NCBI GenBank assembly: GCA_028023455.1
Contig: JAQFVV010000141.1
Coordinates: 2,532,843-2,596,842, forward strand
Direction: 5' to 3'
Source of the DNA: Epiperipatus broadwayi
Lineage: Eukaryota > Onychophora > Udeonychophora > Euonychophora > Peripatidae
Length of the DNA stretch: 64,000 bases
In this document: one piece after another, positions 39,226 to 51,851 of the stretch
How the letters are laid out: each line of letters begins with the position of its first letter
Position numbering within the stretch: position 1 is the stretch's first letter
Translations under genes and position numbers: made by a program
Notes under the pieces: model-generated
The model's input: the letters and a program-made list of their open reading frames with translations, nothing else
What the model was told of the DNA's origin: nothing
The model's database searches: none

Positions 39226-39256
39226 GAAGCGCAATCTGAATCTCAGATTCCGCTTC
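39226..39256. repeat. 14-bp-arm hairpin at the inner end of the extra DNA
   Basis: GAAGCGCAATCTGA and TCAGATTCCGCTTC flank a 3-base loop with one mismatch, right before the (TA)n that starts the shared part of the unit. A Helitron-like 3' hairpin was considered, but no CTRR terminus follows. Confidence 0.85.
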
Positions 39257-42027
39257 AATATATATATATATATATATATTACAAGACGTGAAAGATGGGC
39301 ATTAAAATCACTATTACATTTAAAATCATTTGTATATAATGAGTGTGGGAAGCAAAATAGTTCTTACATAAATGATTGACAATTATACAGTCAGATTTAA
39401 TTAATTTCAAAATTTGTTTGTGAAGGACATTCCATCATGGCAGAGAGCATTTCAGGTTTGCTAAATAAAGTTATAAAATGATGAAGAAGGCAATATGCTA
39501 TTATAGATTACAACAAAAATAAATGAGGTCTGTTATATCTGGGTGGCTTTGCTAAAGGAAATTCCTGATATGTACAGGTAGATAAGAGAAATGTTGGCCC
39601 TCCAGCTAAAGCATGTATCTGAATAATAATAAAATATTTTTGATGTGCTGGACTCCCATACACATCTTAAATGGCAATGCCTGAAAATGGATCCCTTGGT
39701 ATGAACTACAACTATTTTGAGGGAGTGTGAAAGATTGAATTGGTCATAGTGAAATTTCTGAAGGTCCTGATGAGGAAGTAGTAAAGCAAAATAATAAATT
39801 AATGCTTGTAGCTATAAAAACATTAATGCCTTAGATATATAAATATATAGATAGTGTTTCACTAACAAAATTAATAACTTAATTCCTGATTAAAATAATT
39901 GGCTTTCTAACATGATGGAAAGTCCCAGAGGCCTTAGGCAATTACTGAACGGATCATAAAACATAATATAAAAAAAGGAAGTCAAGAAATAAAATTGAAA
40001 ATTATAAGTTGTTTTCCACACTATACAAATATTTCATTTATCAATAAAGTTATTAAATAGTTTATGAAAGATTACAAAATAAGACTTTTAATTAACATAG
40101 ATGGGGCATTGAATATCAAACTCACTTCTGATGAAGTTTGACAATATAACGCATAATAAATTATACATCGAATTTTTTACTATTTTTGACAAATAAAAAT
40201 ATATATGTATGAAACATATACTGACAAAAAACTATAATTGATTTTATTTAATTGATTAATAAAATTTTTTATTCTTTCAGAAATAATTACAAGGCTATTT
40301 TAAATGGGAGGCAATAGTAAGATACTTTTAAAATAAATCATTCAAAATAAATTTATATATCATATACACAACTAAACGCTTTCTATATAATTTACAGGAA
40401 GTAAGTCTCTCATAATGATTTTGACTGGAAAAATAAGAGGGAAAGAATTTAAAGTTAATAGCTCATTGATTTTTGTACTTGGACATTTCAGTAAATCAAA
40501 TATTCTAAATAAACCAATAAAAATTAATTTAATTTGCCGCATCAAAATAATATAAGATTTTATAAGAATTGATATTTTCAATATAATAAAATTAAAAGAC
40601 ACATTTTCAACCAAGCCATATAAACATCACACAGATATATAAAATATAAATTAGTATTGATTTGGAAAACAAGTAAAATGGAATCAATTGCTTGCGGTGA
40701 ATTGGACGTTACCTCAGAATCAATCAGTGGGCATTCCTAGCTTGAAACAGGCAGTTAATATAGTCAGATCATTTCAGGCTTCCTCGACACAGACAGTCTC
40801 TGGCTAGATGTTTAAAGCACTGGAAAGGCATGGATGGGCTGGTGGGACAAAGCTCCGGAAAGCAAGGGTCGATCTTTTTAGCCAGTTATGCTTTAATCAC
40901 GATGTACTGAATCTAAACTACACTCTTCAGTGAACCATTCTCAATAAAACTCAATCATAATCCTTATCAAATGTGTTCTGATCTTTATCTATAGAATTGA
41001 ATCTACAGTGACAACTGCCAATTGCAATCACTCTAACTGTTTCTCTGAGGTTGGTATCTGCTTTGTAGGGAAAATCTATAACTCTGCATGAACATGCCCC
41101 AAGGGTTGATTTGCTATTTAAAAAAAACAACAACGAGCATATTAAGTTTATCAGTCTTTATACTAACAAAATCTATTTAATTAAGGTTTAGATTAACAAA
41201 AATGTAGATTTTATTCAGAAAAATTTTAGGAATTTGGTAAAATGACTTTCAAACATATTTGACATAAACTTAAGCAGAAATTTACAAAACATTTCTTACA
41301 AAAATTACATTGTTGAAATAATTGATTCTCTAATATACATTGATTAAAAGATAAATATAAAATGTTACCAACTGATTAATTGAAGAAAAATGTATTTTAA
41401 TAAAAGAATTTAAAATATTTGTAACAATTTATAGATATCCAGGTTCAATTCGATTTAACAAAATAAGCACAATATACTTTTTTTACAAATACAAAATAAA
41501 TAAACTATCATAAAAAGGTTAGTATTAATTATAAAATAAAATTAATGAAATATAAAAGATTATAATATTAAAAATATAATTCCACCTATTATGAGATGGG
41601 TGTCAGTTAATAGAAGATTGGGCTTAAACCCATACTAGTGCTGATGACATTGGCACTAGGGGAAGCAGAAATATGTACTATATTTCCAGCTTCATATTCC
41701 TCGACTTGGGAAAAAACCAACAAAAAAACATTTTACTTGGGTGTCCAGTGACAATAGAGGCTGACCAAGGTTTATTATATTATTATTGGAATGGTAATTG
41801 TATTGAGATCTCCAAACCTTTAGTTTTTTTTTTTTTAATTAACTGTCATCTTATTAAACAATTTATTTTTTTAGCAATTCTTTCTTATTTTCCTCATTCT
41901 ACTAACTTTAGTCTTCTTACTTCATTTAGTTACTATTAAATCATAGTCCTTAGACAAGATTTATGTATCAACAGTCCATCAACATAATATGTATTTCAAT
42001 TATATGGTCTCACATTTTGAAAATAAT

Positions 42028-43585
42028 TTAGACTTTCTCTCGATCTGGAGGTATTTCATGATATGGATTTAAATGATAAGCATTAAAAGTCCCTTTTTGT
42101 TCATACAAAATTTCTTTGCTTTCTTTATCATCAGCTAGGATGAAGGTATTATTACCATCTTTCCAATATTTGCCTTTTTTATGTTCTTTCTCTTTTTCCT
42201 TGCTTTTTTGTCTATCCTGTCCTTTATCTCGATCTTTCATCATATTGTGTGCTATTTTCATGACTATTTCTAAAAGAAGTTTCTTTTTTCATTTTATTCC
42301 AAATTACTACTTAATTCTTGTATATTATCAATTGCAACATCATCTTTCAATGTTTCTAATGGAAGTTCATTTTTATTTGAATTTCTTATTACATTATATT
42401 TTATTTTAGGAATTTCTGAGGTAGGTTTATCTTATAACACACTTATTTTGTATTCCTTTTCATTTACTTCAGTGTCTATAGACTTCTCAAAGTTCTCAAC
42501 TATTCTTTGCAGTTCAACAGATTCTGCCATAATTTCTTCATTAGACTTCATTTTTTCAATGTTTTCTGTATCGATTTGAGTATCTATTATAGTCTTTGAA
42601 TAGATTTTTAATTTTTTTGGTATCTCCATATTGATATTACAATTAACAATATTTACAACATCAATTTTAGACTCTTTCATGATCTCAACCTTGATTTTAG
42701 ACTCTTTCACATTTTTAAATCAATTTTGGATTTTATTAAATCAGCTTGCAACTCATAAGCAGTCTTTGCATCTATTTTAAAATCTCCTACTGAGTTTGAT
42801 ACTATTTCAGTCTCAGCTTCTGCATACCCTACTTTTGTTTTTTGCAACTTTAAAGATATATTCCACAATTAGAGGTTTTCCTGAAGGTGGACTGATAAGT
42901 TCAATAACATCCTTTGTAATTTCAATTTCCTTCTTTTTAACCCTTTCAAATTTTGCTTCATCAGTAATTGGATATTCAACTGGTGATTCCTTTAAAATAT
43001 CTTTGGTTGGAAATTCCAAAGTTCCTTCAACTTGCTTTAATTCAACAATATCCTTTGACTCATTTTCTGTTTTAACATGTTCCTCCACTAAATTATTTTT
43101 TTCAATCATTTCTGACATCTCCTTTTGAATATCAATTTGCAGCATTTCTTCTTCTACAACTTCTGAATCAATTCCTTGCTCAGACAGTATAGGTAAAACA
43201 ATATCAGCTTCTTCTTCCTTTGTAATTACATCTCTTGTTGTTTTTATTTCTGACTTTGGTTCAATAGATCCGGTAATTTTTTCTATTGCTTTTAGAAGAT
43301 GGAAAATTTACCCCATCCATTTTTTTAAACTTTCATGGATTGCCTTTGTCATTTCTGTTCTCAAGTCTTGTGCATTTCTTTGCATTTGAAACATCATATT
43401 ATGGAGTAAGGCCGTCAGGTTCTCATTTTGACATGGTATAGGATCTTGTTTGAGTTCATGGAGAAGGGGAAATGAATATTTTATTATGACCTTCAAAATT
43501 TGTTCATCCATGTTTTTTTTTTTTCACTGAGATGCTGGCATCAACATCTTCACTTTCCTTTTCATCTAGGCTGTTATCCATTTGG
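42028..43585 (-). pseudogene. degenerate gag-like, Glu/Lys-rich ORF
   Basis: Three open segments (43511-43308, 43145-42813, 42710-42432) share one frame and are split by single stops. The last (42261-42028) is shifted, and an upstream 25-residue acidic start near 43581 is shifted at a run of 12 A. Together they suggest a lost ORF of about 500 codons. The N-terminal part has a helical stretch QDLRTEMTKAIHESLKKW. The middle is Glu/Lys/Ile-rich with repeated acidic motifs, and the C-terminal part is highly basic (KDRDKGQDRQKSKEKEKE) ending ...PDREKV. No zinc knuckle, protease or RT. I do not recognise the family; gag of an LTR element is a guess from context. Confidence 0.5.
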
Positions 43586-44512
43586 ATTTCAAAAAGTTTG
43601 ATACTATAATGGTAATAATGCTGATCTTAGAATTCAAAGTTATTTTACTGGAACTATGGCTCACTGAAACTTTAATACAATCTTAAATAACTAGAACATA
43701 AATGTAATTTTATCTTGGAATATATATAATCACTATTTCGAGCATTTGCTTTCCTTACTATGTCCACTCTTCCCATCATGTTTTACTAACTGTGTCCTTT
43801 CTGTCCTGTGATACTAAGTTTCTGTCTGTTTTAAGCCGGATATTTAAATAATTGTTTCAAACTTCAACAAAAAAAACTACTTTTTTTTATCATGAGAATG
43901 ACTGATTTATTTCTTGATTCTAGCTGGTCACCCTTGGTCACTCCTTGCCTCTGAAATGGATTTAAAAAAAATCATTATTTTCAAACTTTAATACATAATT
44001 TTGTTATGATGAAGATTACATTGCTCACAATTTTATTACATATTACACCGGTTATAAAATTTTTCACTCTCCAAATCTCTTATATATATAAAAAAAATTT
44101 GTTGCCAAGAATTACATGATTCTTTATTTATTTATTTTTGAACTTGATAACAAATTTATAATGGTAATAGGAATTTTATTTCCTACACCAGGGTGCCAGT
44201 TATCAAGGTCAGCACTAATATAACACTTAAAGATAGCTCTACTATATAACAAAAATAAAAAATAGGTATATATATATGTATTTTTAATGATTGATAACAC
44301 AGTGTGCCCATATGAATAAACATTAAATACATCTTGTGACAACCTTTTACACATAAGGCTTATGGATGTAGTACATGGGCTTTAACATTTTTTTCTCAAA
44401 CACATGAAAATGCAAAACAAATTCATGTGTGCATATAAAACCAGATACAAAAAAAATTCTACATATGGCTGGAATAGATGGGTTTCAAAAAAAAAACTTA
44501 AATATATATATA
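43586..44512. other. non-coding flank of the gag-like relic
   Basis: AT-rich, no supported gene; the 76-codon frame at 44124-44354 looks like chance. If the LTR-element model is right, this is leader sequence upstream of the gag-like ORF. Confidence 0.45.
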
Positions 44513-46608
44513 TTGTAATGAGCACAGACGATGTTACATTATTTTTTTTTATTATTATTAAACATTAAAATAAAAAGTTCGCATTTAAAATTTTTTTTTT
44601 AAGCCAGAAAAATTGAAAATAAATTCTACCTTAAACTCGTATATATATAAATCGCACAGAGGAGAAAAATTATTAAAATAAAACTTTATTAAAGAAAAAG
44701 TATTTTAAAATTAAATTTTAAAAAGATTTGGAGAGAAAATTATATCTTTAAATTTATCTTTAAATATATCTTTGGATTTGGAAAACAGGTTAATTAATGT
44801 GATGGAAATGATTATTTTAATTAGTCCAAGTGAACAAGCCCTTGGGTATTTAAATGTATAAACAATGGTCAGATAGGAAAACAATAAAAACTTATAGCAA
44901 ATAAAAAGAAATCCCTATGGAATCGGACCTCAGCGAAAAGACTACCATCATCATGATGTAATGTTGAGTCAATCCTTAAGATTAATATAAAAGGAAAAGT
45001 TGGAAATTATTATGGATTATTAAGAGAGGACTGAGATGTGTTAAGTCGGAGAGTTGGAGGTGAAGGGATTGAAAGATGCACTTTCAATTCTTTCAGTTGT
45101 TATAAAAATGGAAAAATGAAACATCGCTTTTCTTATACTGAGGACAACAGGATCATCGGGGGATTTAATGTGGATTCCAAATGGCATGCAATGAATAAAG
45201 AGGAACATTGAAAAAAAAAATAGTAAGAACTTTAAAATCATTTTGAAACACTAAGAACTTTAAAATATAAACTTTCTCAGTCTTTAATTTATAAAAAACA
45301 GAATCCTGTCTGACCAACATTATTTATTAATTAGTTATAATTTTATTTAATGTATTTCTTTGGTAAAATCATTTCCATTTAGTTTTTTTTTGTTCTTTAA
45401 GTTTTATTATGATTTCTGTTTTGCATTAAACTAGTTATATAAATATTAAACTTAAGTTGGGCGTGAATGGCAATATAGATTTGTAAAGTTATATTAGGGG
45501 AGAGTAATCTTAGGTTATTCGTTTCGTAGTTGAATTAGGTCAATGGATAGGATATATTGGTGTAATTAGTAGATGTAGTATAAGATTCGCTATGGGCAGA
45601 ATTGCATTATACACCGCACACTTCCGTTTTGCCTATGGAAGGGATTATAAGATGTAGAACACTGTTCCTTTTGAGGGAGTTTTTTTTATTGCTCTTCTTG
45701 TCTGATAGATGTAATATTCCTATCTGACGAGAAGCAGTTTCTTCTCTTAACCTAATTGTGCTGCCATATTCGTGTTACATTGAACACATTGATATATCAG
45801 ATGGATTGAAGTTTGGTTTGACAGTGAACCTTTGGCCTAAGGTTAAACAAGGATTGGATATTTTTTTCAAATGCAAATCTATGTAGTCTATTCATACTCG
45901 ACACTCTAAATAAAGATGCATTAAATTTAAGTTGGGTATAGACGCTTGCATGGGTTCGTTACCGGTTAATTATGCTTTTGGTTTTCATATTCGACCAAAA
46001 TATATATAGACATTCGGTAAATAATGATACCTCATGGTGAGTATCTAAAATGTATTTATTCAGATGTCTTTTAAGTTATTGGTGTTAATGCAAGCATCTT
46101 ATGGTGAATGCTATTGGGTTACTTATAAATTTCCCTCTGCAATTGACGGTATCAATGATTTTGTATTTTGATCGTTTATTTTGAAATGTTTTTGACCGTG
46201 GAATCTATGTAACCGATCTATACTCAACATTTTTAAACAAATCTGTGCGAACTAATAATAGTATAAAATTTAAAATGTAAATTAAAAATCTAAAATAAAA
46301 GTAAAAATAATGTCAAATCTTATATATATATATATGTGCGTAAATAAATTTTTGTATGTTAATTACTGGAAGTGGCTTATTTTATTTATTTTTTAATATT
46401 CAAATATAATTAGATAAGATATTATATTATCAAATCTCTGCTATTCCCTGAGCTAGTGACTTGGGATAACAACCGGAATCAAAATTAAAAAAAAAAATTT
46501 TTTTTGACTTATGTATCTGCTTACTTTATAAATTTTTCTAGGTTCAAATGCCTAGATGGCGCCCTGTAGTGCAGATTACGTTAAGGCACTTTCTTCAGAT
46601 CCTTACAA
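44513..46608 (-). mobile_element. 2.1-kb TIR-bearing repeat, copy B
   Basis: Inverted relative to copy A at 9641-11770. The left end is TTGTAATGAGCACAG and the right end ...CAGATCCTTACAA, which read inward is TTGTAAGGATCTG, so the terminal repeat is TTGTAA-x-GA-x-C. Both ends abut (TA)n, consistent with a TATA target. Shared internal landmarks with copy A include a blocked CTAGATGG-GC-CC region near the right end and AAAGATGCACTTTCAAT near 45072. No ORF is conserved between the copies. Confidence 0.75.
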
Positions 46609-47812
46609 TATATATATATGGTTGAAAAACCAAGTACCACATCTAGCAAATCTTTTACATTTATAGTTATAATCTTTGTATTTCAAAGAAAACTTTTCAC
46701 ACAACATTTTATGGTTGTAAAGCACAGTCTTTGGTTTTTGACACTCATGAAAAAAAACTTTACATCACTTTGACCTCACTTTATGATTATTTTACATAGT
46801 TTGAGTTTGGTATAAATCTATCATTAAGAGAAAACATTTTGCTAAACTTAAGAGCATATACATAACAAATTACTCCATATCATTATGCATTCAAATTCAG
46901 GTGAACTAAACATATCTTTAACTACATTGGTCCAAGTATATAAAACTGTATCTATGAAATATCATTTGGGGATATGAATATTTGTTCAACTGTCAATTTC
47001 AGAAAGAAAAAAAATTGTACATCTATATATTGGGAAAAAGTTTTTCAAGCTTCTATGCTTGAGATACAATACAACTTTTCCACACATATGGGTTTCCAAG
47101 TAAATATATAGCAATGCAATACATATAAAACTTTCAAACACATCTGTTCCTACACATCACACATACATACCTATGTACATATATATGCAGCTCTACCATA
47201 TACAAGTACATAAATTTTACACACATATATCTATATACCTTACATAATACTATACACTAATGGAAAAGATAAAAAAAACTTTGGAGAAAAAGTTGAAAAA
47301 AAAAATCCATACACATGTCAAATTCGTTACACTTTGCTTTAAAATAATCACAACATTATATACTCAATTAACAAGAAAATTTTTTCTATATAAATATTTC
47401 CCGTTCTTAGCAAACATGGGAGAAAAGTAGAAAAAAAATTTCTACATAACAAAACACTGGAAGTAAAAAAAAAAACTTACATATACATTAATATAGTAGT
47501 TCAAACTACTTTCATATTTTATACAATCTATTTAACCATATGAGTTTTCACTTTTAATTAATCTGTTTATCAAAAAAAAAATTACAGACTATGGATGGAA
47601 AACATGGTATTCCTCTTTAATTTATTAACAAACAGTATTTGATTTTATGAAATCAATATGACAAAACTAAATGATTTTATATTCTGAAAAAATATGTATA
47701 TATTAAATTATATACAGCAATATATACACATATAGCAAATGAATTATTCAGGGTGTGGGAATAATTAACAGGTGCCACGATGGGCATCCAAACTAAAAAA
47801 AAATGCAGCCTC
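46609..47812. other. non-coding stretch, no gene
   Basis: AT-rich with many ACATATA and CACATA words and several A-runs. Ends with a poly-A run followed by TGCAGCC before U2. No coding pattern found. Confidence 0.5.
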
Positions 47813-48303
47813 TGTGCCGATCAAAATCATGTATTCATTCAACAAGACCAATAATCGAAGCAAAAGTACCTTAAATCCAAAAATGCACAAGCTACATATG
47901 TCAGGACAAGGATGAATCCTAAACTATTTGCCTAAACTATTGCCTCTCTGACTAATGGATAATGTTTGTGATGACACTAGCAGTGCTTGGTTTTATTCCG
48001 TCCCAGCTGGAGGTCATGGTTTCCATAGAGACTCAAAATAATAAAGGGTTTATATGAAAAATCAATGATTTAATGGATTCTGATGATTGCAGAATGGGAC
48101 AGATATGATTTGATCGATTACTAATGGTTTGAACCATAATAATGATAATTCTTTATGGCAACACTATAAAGAAGTGAATTTAAATCAAGGAAATATTAAG
48201 ATACAGTAATTAACCTTAGAAATTGGGTGTGATGACAAACCAAGCTTATTTAAAATAACAATATTAAGGAATTTAGTACAAAATAAGTAGTCTTTGTTTA
48301 TAC

Positions 48304-48321
48304 AACTTGGTTATTTTCTTT
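48304..48321. repeat. left target-site duplication of the LINE
   Basis: AACTTGGTTATTTTCTTT, identical to 54587-54604. It adjoins the 3' end of the minus-strand element. Confidence 0.95.
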
Positions 48322-48618
48322 CATTTCAACAAAAAATTTTATTAGTAATAAATAGTGATTACATTTTGATAATGGATAAGTTAATGAATAACTTGTACAA
48401 TAATATTATAAAAAGTTCTGATTAACATATGGCTAGAATATGTTAGTTAGTAGTTGTTATACACTTATGTGGTTAGGTATAATGAAGGGTTTGTGTAGAA
48501 TATGAGAAACTGAGAACTTGATGAATGTTATTAGCTTTTTTTTTTTTTTTTTAATAACACGACTATTTTCTTTTTAATATTGTCTATTCTAGAATTCTGG
48601 GTAGGTGGGAGTTGACAA
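48322..48618 (-). other. LINE 3' UTR with internal A-run
   Basis: From the ORF2 stop to the target duplication. It includes an A-run on the element strand at about 48537-48553 and ends without poly-A (...TTTTTTGTTGAAATG). The 3' terminus, rather than poly-A, would be what the RT recognises if the family behaves like R1/R2-type elements. Confidence 0.75.
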
Positions 48619-49299
48619 TCAGGAAAAGGATAGAGCGGTTAGAGACCAGGTGTCGTCAAAGACTTTACTGGAGGCAAGGAGCTGATCACGTTTCTTGATT
48701 TTTTTGAGAGTCTGGTAAAACAATGGTATGATTTGTGGCGGGGGTAATTCCATGAGAGTTTTGCATCTCACTATCCATATGGAATAAAGGACAAAGATAG
48801 AGAGCCTTATTATTGAAAAAGTTCCACTATTAATGGCATTTTCAAGTGAGAAAATCATTTCAGATCTTATGTAAGAATTGATTATGATTATATCTTTCAG
48901 TATTTTAAGTCTTGGACAGCGGTGTATAATATGGTCTGTGGTTTCATCTTCACGAGCACATAAACCACATATAGGGTCAATGCTAGTAAAACCTCTTCGG
49001 TGATAAAGAAACCAATTTGTGGGAAGCGCATCAAGATTAATTTTAATGATGAAGTCCAGGAATTTGGGTTCAAGGCTCCATCTTTTGAAGTGTGTAATGA
49101 GTCTTTGGTTGGTTATTTTTAGGCTGGTTTTAATGGGTTGTTGATTATAGTTGATTAGATTGTATGCTTCCCACAAAGTGATTTTTTGGTTAAGGTTAGA
49201 GGACATCGTCGGGTTATAAAGTTGTAGATGATCTATTAGCAATGATATCCATGAACTGGAAAAGGGCGGGGGACGATCAGTTGGTGTAATTTTTTTCAT
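48619..49299 (-). pseudogene. LINE ORF2, C-terminal part with CCHC motif
   Basis: 226 codons open, in the same frame as the RT piece and separated from it by a single TGA at 49408. Contains an all-helical region ending LDALPTNWFLYHRRG, then CGLCAREDETTDHIIHRC, the C-x2-C-x7/8-H-x4-C zinc motif found at the end of R1/I/Jockey-type ORF2 proteins, thought to bind nucleic acid. After it come hydrophobic helices and the stop at 48619. The Met at 49299 is internal, so the true reading starts upstream in ORF2. Confidence 0.9.
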
Positions 49300-49407
49300 A
49301 ATGTTGGAGTATCCATAGGAGAGGATCAGATTATGTAGAATATTGTGAGTTTTTTGTAAAATGATTGCCTGTATTGAGTGGAATGACAGTCCATTGAACC
49401 TGCGTGG

Positions 49408-50358
49408 TCATTGGATACCTCGCAAGCTAATGGCAACAGTCCTTCCTCTCCAGAGAAGTTTGGTGCATAATCGGTTAATTTTATTTTGAAACTGTTTAGT
49501 GATTTTAATGAATGGAAGATAATATGAGATTTTTGGCATTATGATCATGTTGAGGAGGCTAACCTTTCCATATAATGAAAGGTATACTCTAGAGAGTGAA
49601 GTGGTGATGGCTTCAGTTGATTGGAGGATTGCATCTTGAATCATTCTTGCCATTGCAGTTGGAGGTTTGAAGATTGGGAAGCCAAGGTATCTTTGTGGTT
49701 TAGCAGAAAAGGAAGAGTTGATTTGTTTACCAGACATTATCTTCCAGATGGAAGATTTGTTAAAATTTATTTGTAGGCCAAGTTTCACTGTATTTCTGTT
49801 TAAGATGTTCATGAGATGGGGAAGGTATTTAATGGTGGGAAGCACAACCATGATGTCATCTATGTATGCGAATACATTGAAATCTTTATTGAGAGAAGGA
49901 AGGAATATTCCAGGGAGGTTTTTTTCTATATCCACCAGAAGAGGGTTGATGTATGCTGTGAAGAAAAGGGCACTGAGCGGAGATCCTTGAGGGATCGACT
50001 TGTATGGCTTGAAACCTGGAGTGATCTTGCCATCAAGAGAGAGAAAAATCTCTCTGTTGTTGAGCAGATTGCTGATAATCTGAACAATTGCAGCTGGAAT
50101 GTCGTATTCCATCAGAATATCCAGAAGGGTGTTGATCTGTACTGAATCGAATGCTGCTGCAACATCCAGTTGGACGGCAATAGGTTTGGATTTATGATGT
50201 ACTCTGATATGATTGAACAGTGCAGTTATATTGGACATAGCATGCGAGGTTGATGATCCCTTTTTTCCGTATTGGTTTGGCGAGATATTGCTAAGAATTT
50301 GAGGTTGGATTTGGTCCTTAATGACTGACTCTATAATCTTGATAAGCAGTGGGGTCAT
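49408..50358 (-). pseudogene. LINE ORF2, reverse transcriptase core
   Basis: 316 codons open. Motifs in order: PLLIKIIESVI, NQYGKKGSSTSHAMS, PIAVQLDVAAAFDSV (motif A, Asp), SIPQGSPLSALFFTAYINPL (motif B), FAYIDDIMVV (motif C with both Asp) and QINFNKSSIW (motif D), then a thumb with LYGKVSLLNMIIMPKISYYL. The active-site box is YIDD rather than the usual F/YADD. The frame is joined to the upstream piece by a one-base loss in a T-run at 50401-50405, and ends at a TGA at 49408 where the downstream frame continues unchanged. Confidence 0.93.
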
Positions 50359-50387
50359 GGATATTGGTCGGATACTGTTAATGTCGT

Positions 50388-51845
50388 TTAGTGGTTTTGC
50401 TTTTTAATAAAAGGCACAAGTGCCACAGGGTAAAGATCTGCTATGTTTCTGTAGCCGGAAGCTAGGTGATCTATCATTTTTTTAATAATTGGAACAGTGA
50501 ATTGACTGAGGTGTTTGAGAAGGAAATTTGGGATGCCGTGAAGGCCAGGATGAATGCTGTCAGGGAGTGATGATATCTTCTTTTTAATTTGGATTTCTGT
50601 GATGCCATGTTCGCTGGGGTCTCCAGCATCCAACCAGCTGTTTACTGGAGGGGCTCCATCTTTTTGCATTAATTGGCAGAATTGTTTGCTGATGTGCTGC
50701 ATCATTGGATAGCCAATGAGATTGGTACCATTAGTATAAATGGATGTGGGAGTGATTTGTTTTTTATTGTAACCCAGTGCCCATCTGAGGTAGTCTCTCG
50801 TCCAGCAGTGTTGTTGTGCTAAGAAGCATTTGGCTCTTCTGATGGAAATATATTCTGCAAGGGATTTTTGCTTGATTTTGTAGAGGTTTTTAAGGAAGAT
50901 AATTTTTTCTGTATTTGTGAAATTTTGCTGTGATGCTTGAAGTTGTATATTAATGTCTGTTAGGTCATTTAGAAGACCATTTGGTCCTTTGATTTTCCTG
51001 GTGTGGTGATTTAATATGGACTGAAGAATTCCGATGAAGGAAAACCAGCCCTCCTCAGCAGGGAGGGAAAGGATGTTTATTTTCTGGAAATAGATGTATG
51101 ACTCAGACACTATCGCTTCGGTCATGTTTGATTGGGTGATCATGCGCATGGTTTTTCCAGGTCCATCTATAGGTGTAGGGATTGAGATAGGCGTGAGTTG
51201 TAAGATCAGAGCCATATGATCGGAGAAAGCAACAGGGGTTAAGGCTGCATCAAGGTTGAAATGGAGGTCTGGGGTGTAGTAAACCAGATCAATTAGGGAC
51301 TTTTTAGTTTTAGTATAGAAAGAGTAGGCTTCGGGTGGGAAGAAGCCCTCTCCACACATTAATCTGCGATTTATTAGATGCAAAAATCTCTTGTTGAAGT
51401 CATTGTAGGTGGTGTTAAAGTCTCCGAGAAGAATGGTAGGGGAGGCTCTGCTAGCGTTGATGGCATTTAGGATATGAACTATTTTTAGATATTGAGAGGT
51501 GTCTTTGGCTGTATAAATATAAGCTATGATGATCGGATAACCCCAATAATCTATTTCTATAATAATAATATTGGCATCTAGGAATAGAATGTTGAAACTT
51601 TTTGGTGGTGCTGATTTGCTAAGAAGAATACCGACTCCACCTGAAGCTGAATGGCCGATGGAAAATCTAGTAAATCCGAGAGAGGAGAGAAGAGATATTA
51701 TTTTATGGTCAGTCTTATAGTGATGTTTGGTTTCGCCCATAAGAAGTATATGTGGGGAGCAGAGTGAGAGCCAGTTTTTAATAGCAAGAACTCTATCGAT
51801 TGAGTTGATGCCGTGAATGTTTATGCCAGCTATTTTGCAGAACAT
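50388..51845 (-). pseudogene. LINE ORF2, APE endonuclease and linker
   Basis: 485 codons open from an ATG at 51845. The endonuclease has all its hallmark residues: INIHGIN (Asn), LLMGETKHHY (Glu), YIYTAKD (Tyr), LLGDFNTTYNDF (Asp, Asn), SLIDLVYYTP and AFSDHMALIL (Asp-His). A helical linker follows, with PGLHGIPNFLLKHL and ADLYPVALVPFIKK at the start of RT fingers. The frame leaves at 50388 because one base is missing in the homopolymer at 50401-50405; otherwise the domain looks functional. It lies 6 bases after the stop of the 77-codon ORF and in the same frame as it. Confidence 0.93.
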
Positions 51846-51851
51846 GATAGA

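Larger units (their letters stand above)
35257..41690 (-). repeat. long direct-repeat unit U1 (possible very long LTR)
   Basis: U1 starts TGTGCCAGACAAAAT on the plus strand and ends ...GTACTATATTTCCAGCTTCA. It matches U2-U4: 35257-35918 is the left third and 39258-41690 the rest, while 35919-39257 is extra DNA. The last 190 bp (41492-41690) are shared only with U4. Read on the minus strand the unit runs TGAAGCTGGAA...CGGCACA-type, i.e. TG...CA. Non-coding. I propose an LTR of a non-autonomous element, but a non-LTR complex repeat cannot be excluded. Confidence 0.7.
41691..47812 (-). mobile_element. middle region between long repeats (possible internal domain)
   Basis: Lies between the U1 and U2 direct repeats. 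On the minus strand it would start just after the ...GGCACA end with GATGCCCATCGTGGCACC (about 47790-47770), a place where a primer-binding site is expected in an LTR element. It ends next to U1 with a GTCGAGGAATATGAAG-type stretch. It holds the gag-like relic (43585-42028) and, nested inside, the 2.1-kb repeat copy B. No pol is present. These facts fit a LARD-type non-autonomous LTR element but do not prove it. Confidence 0.45.

Noticed and set aside
39226-39256. Helitron 3' terminus
   Set aside because: Hairpin present but no CTRR end and no 5' TC start found; followed by (TA)n.
49667-50145. Plus-strand frames of 107 and 109 codons
   Set aside because: Antisense shadows of the LINE RT on the minus strand.
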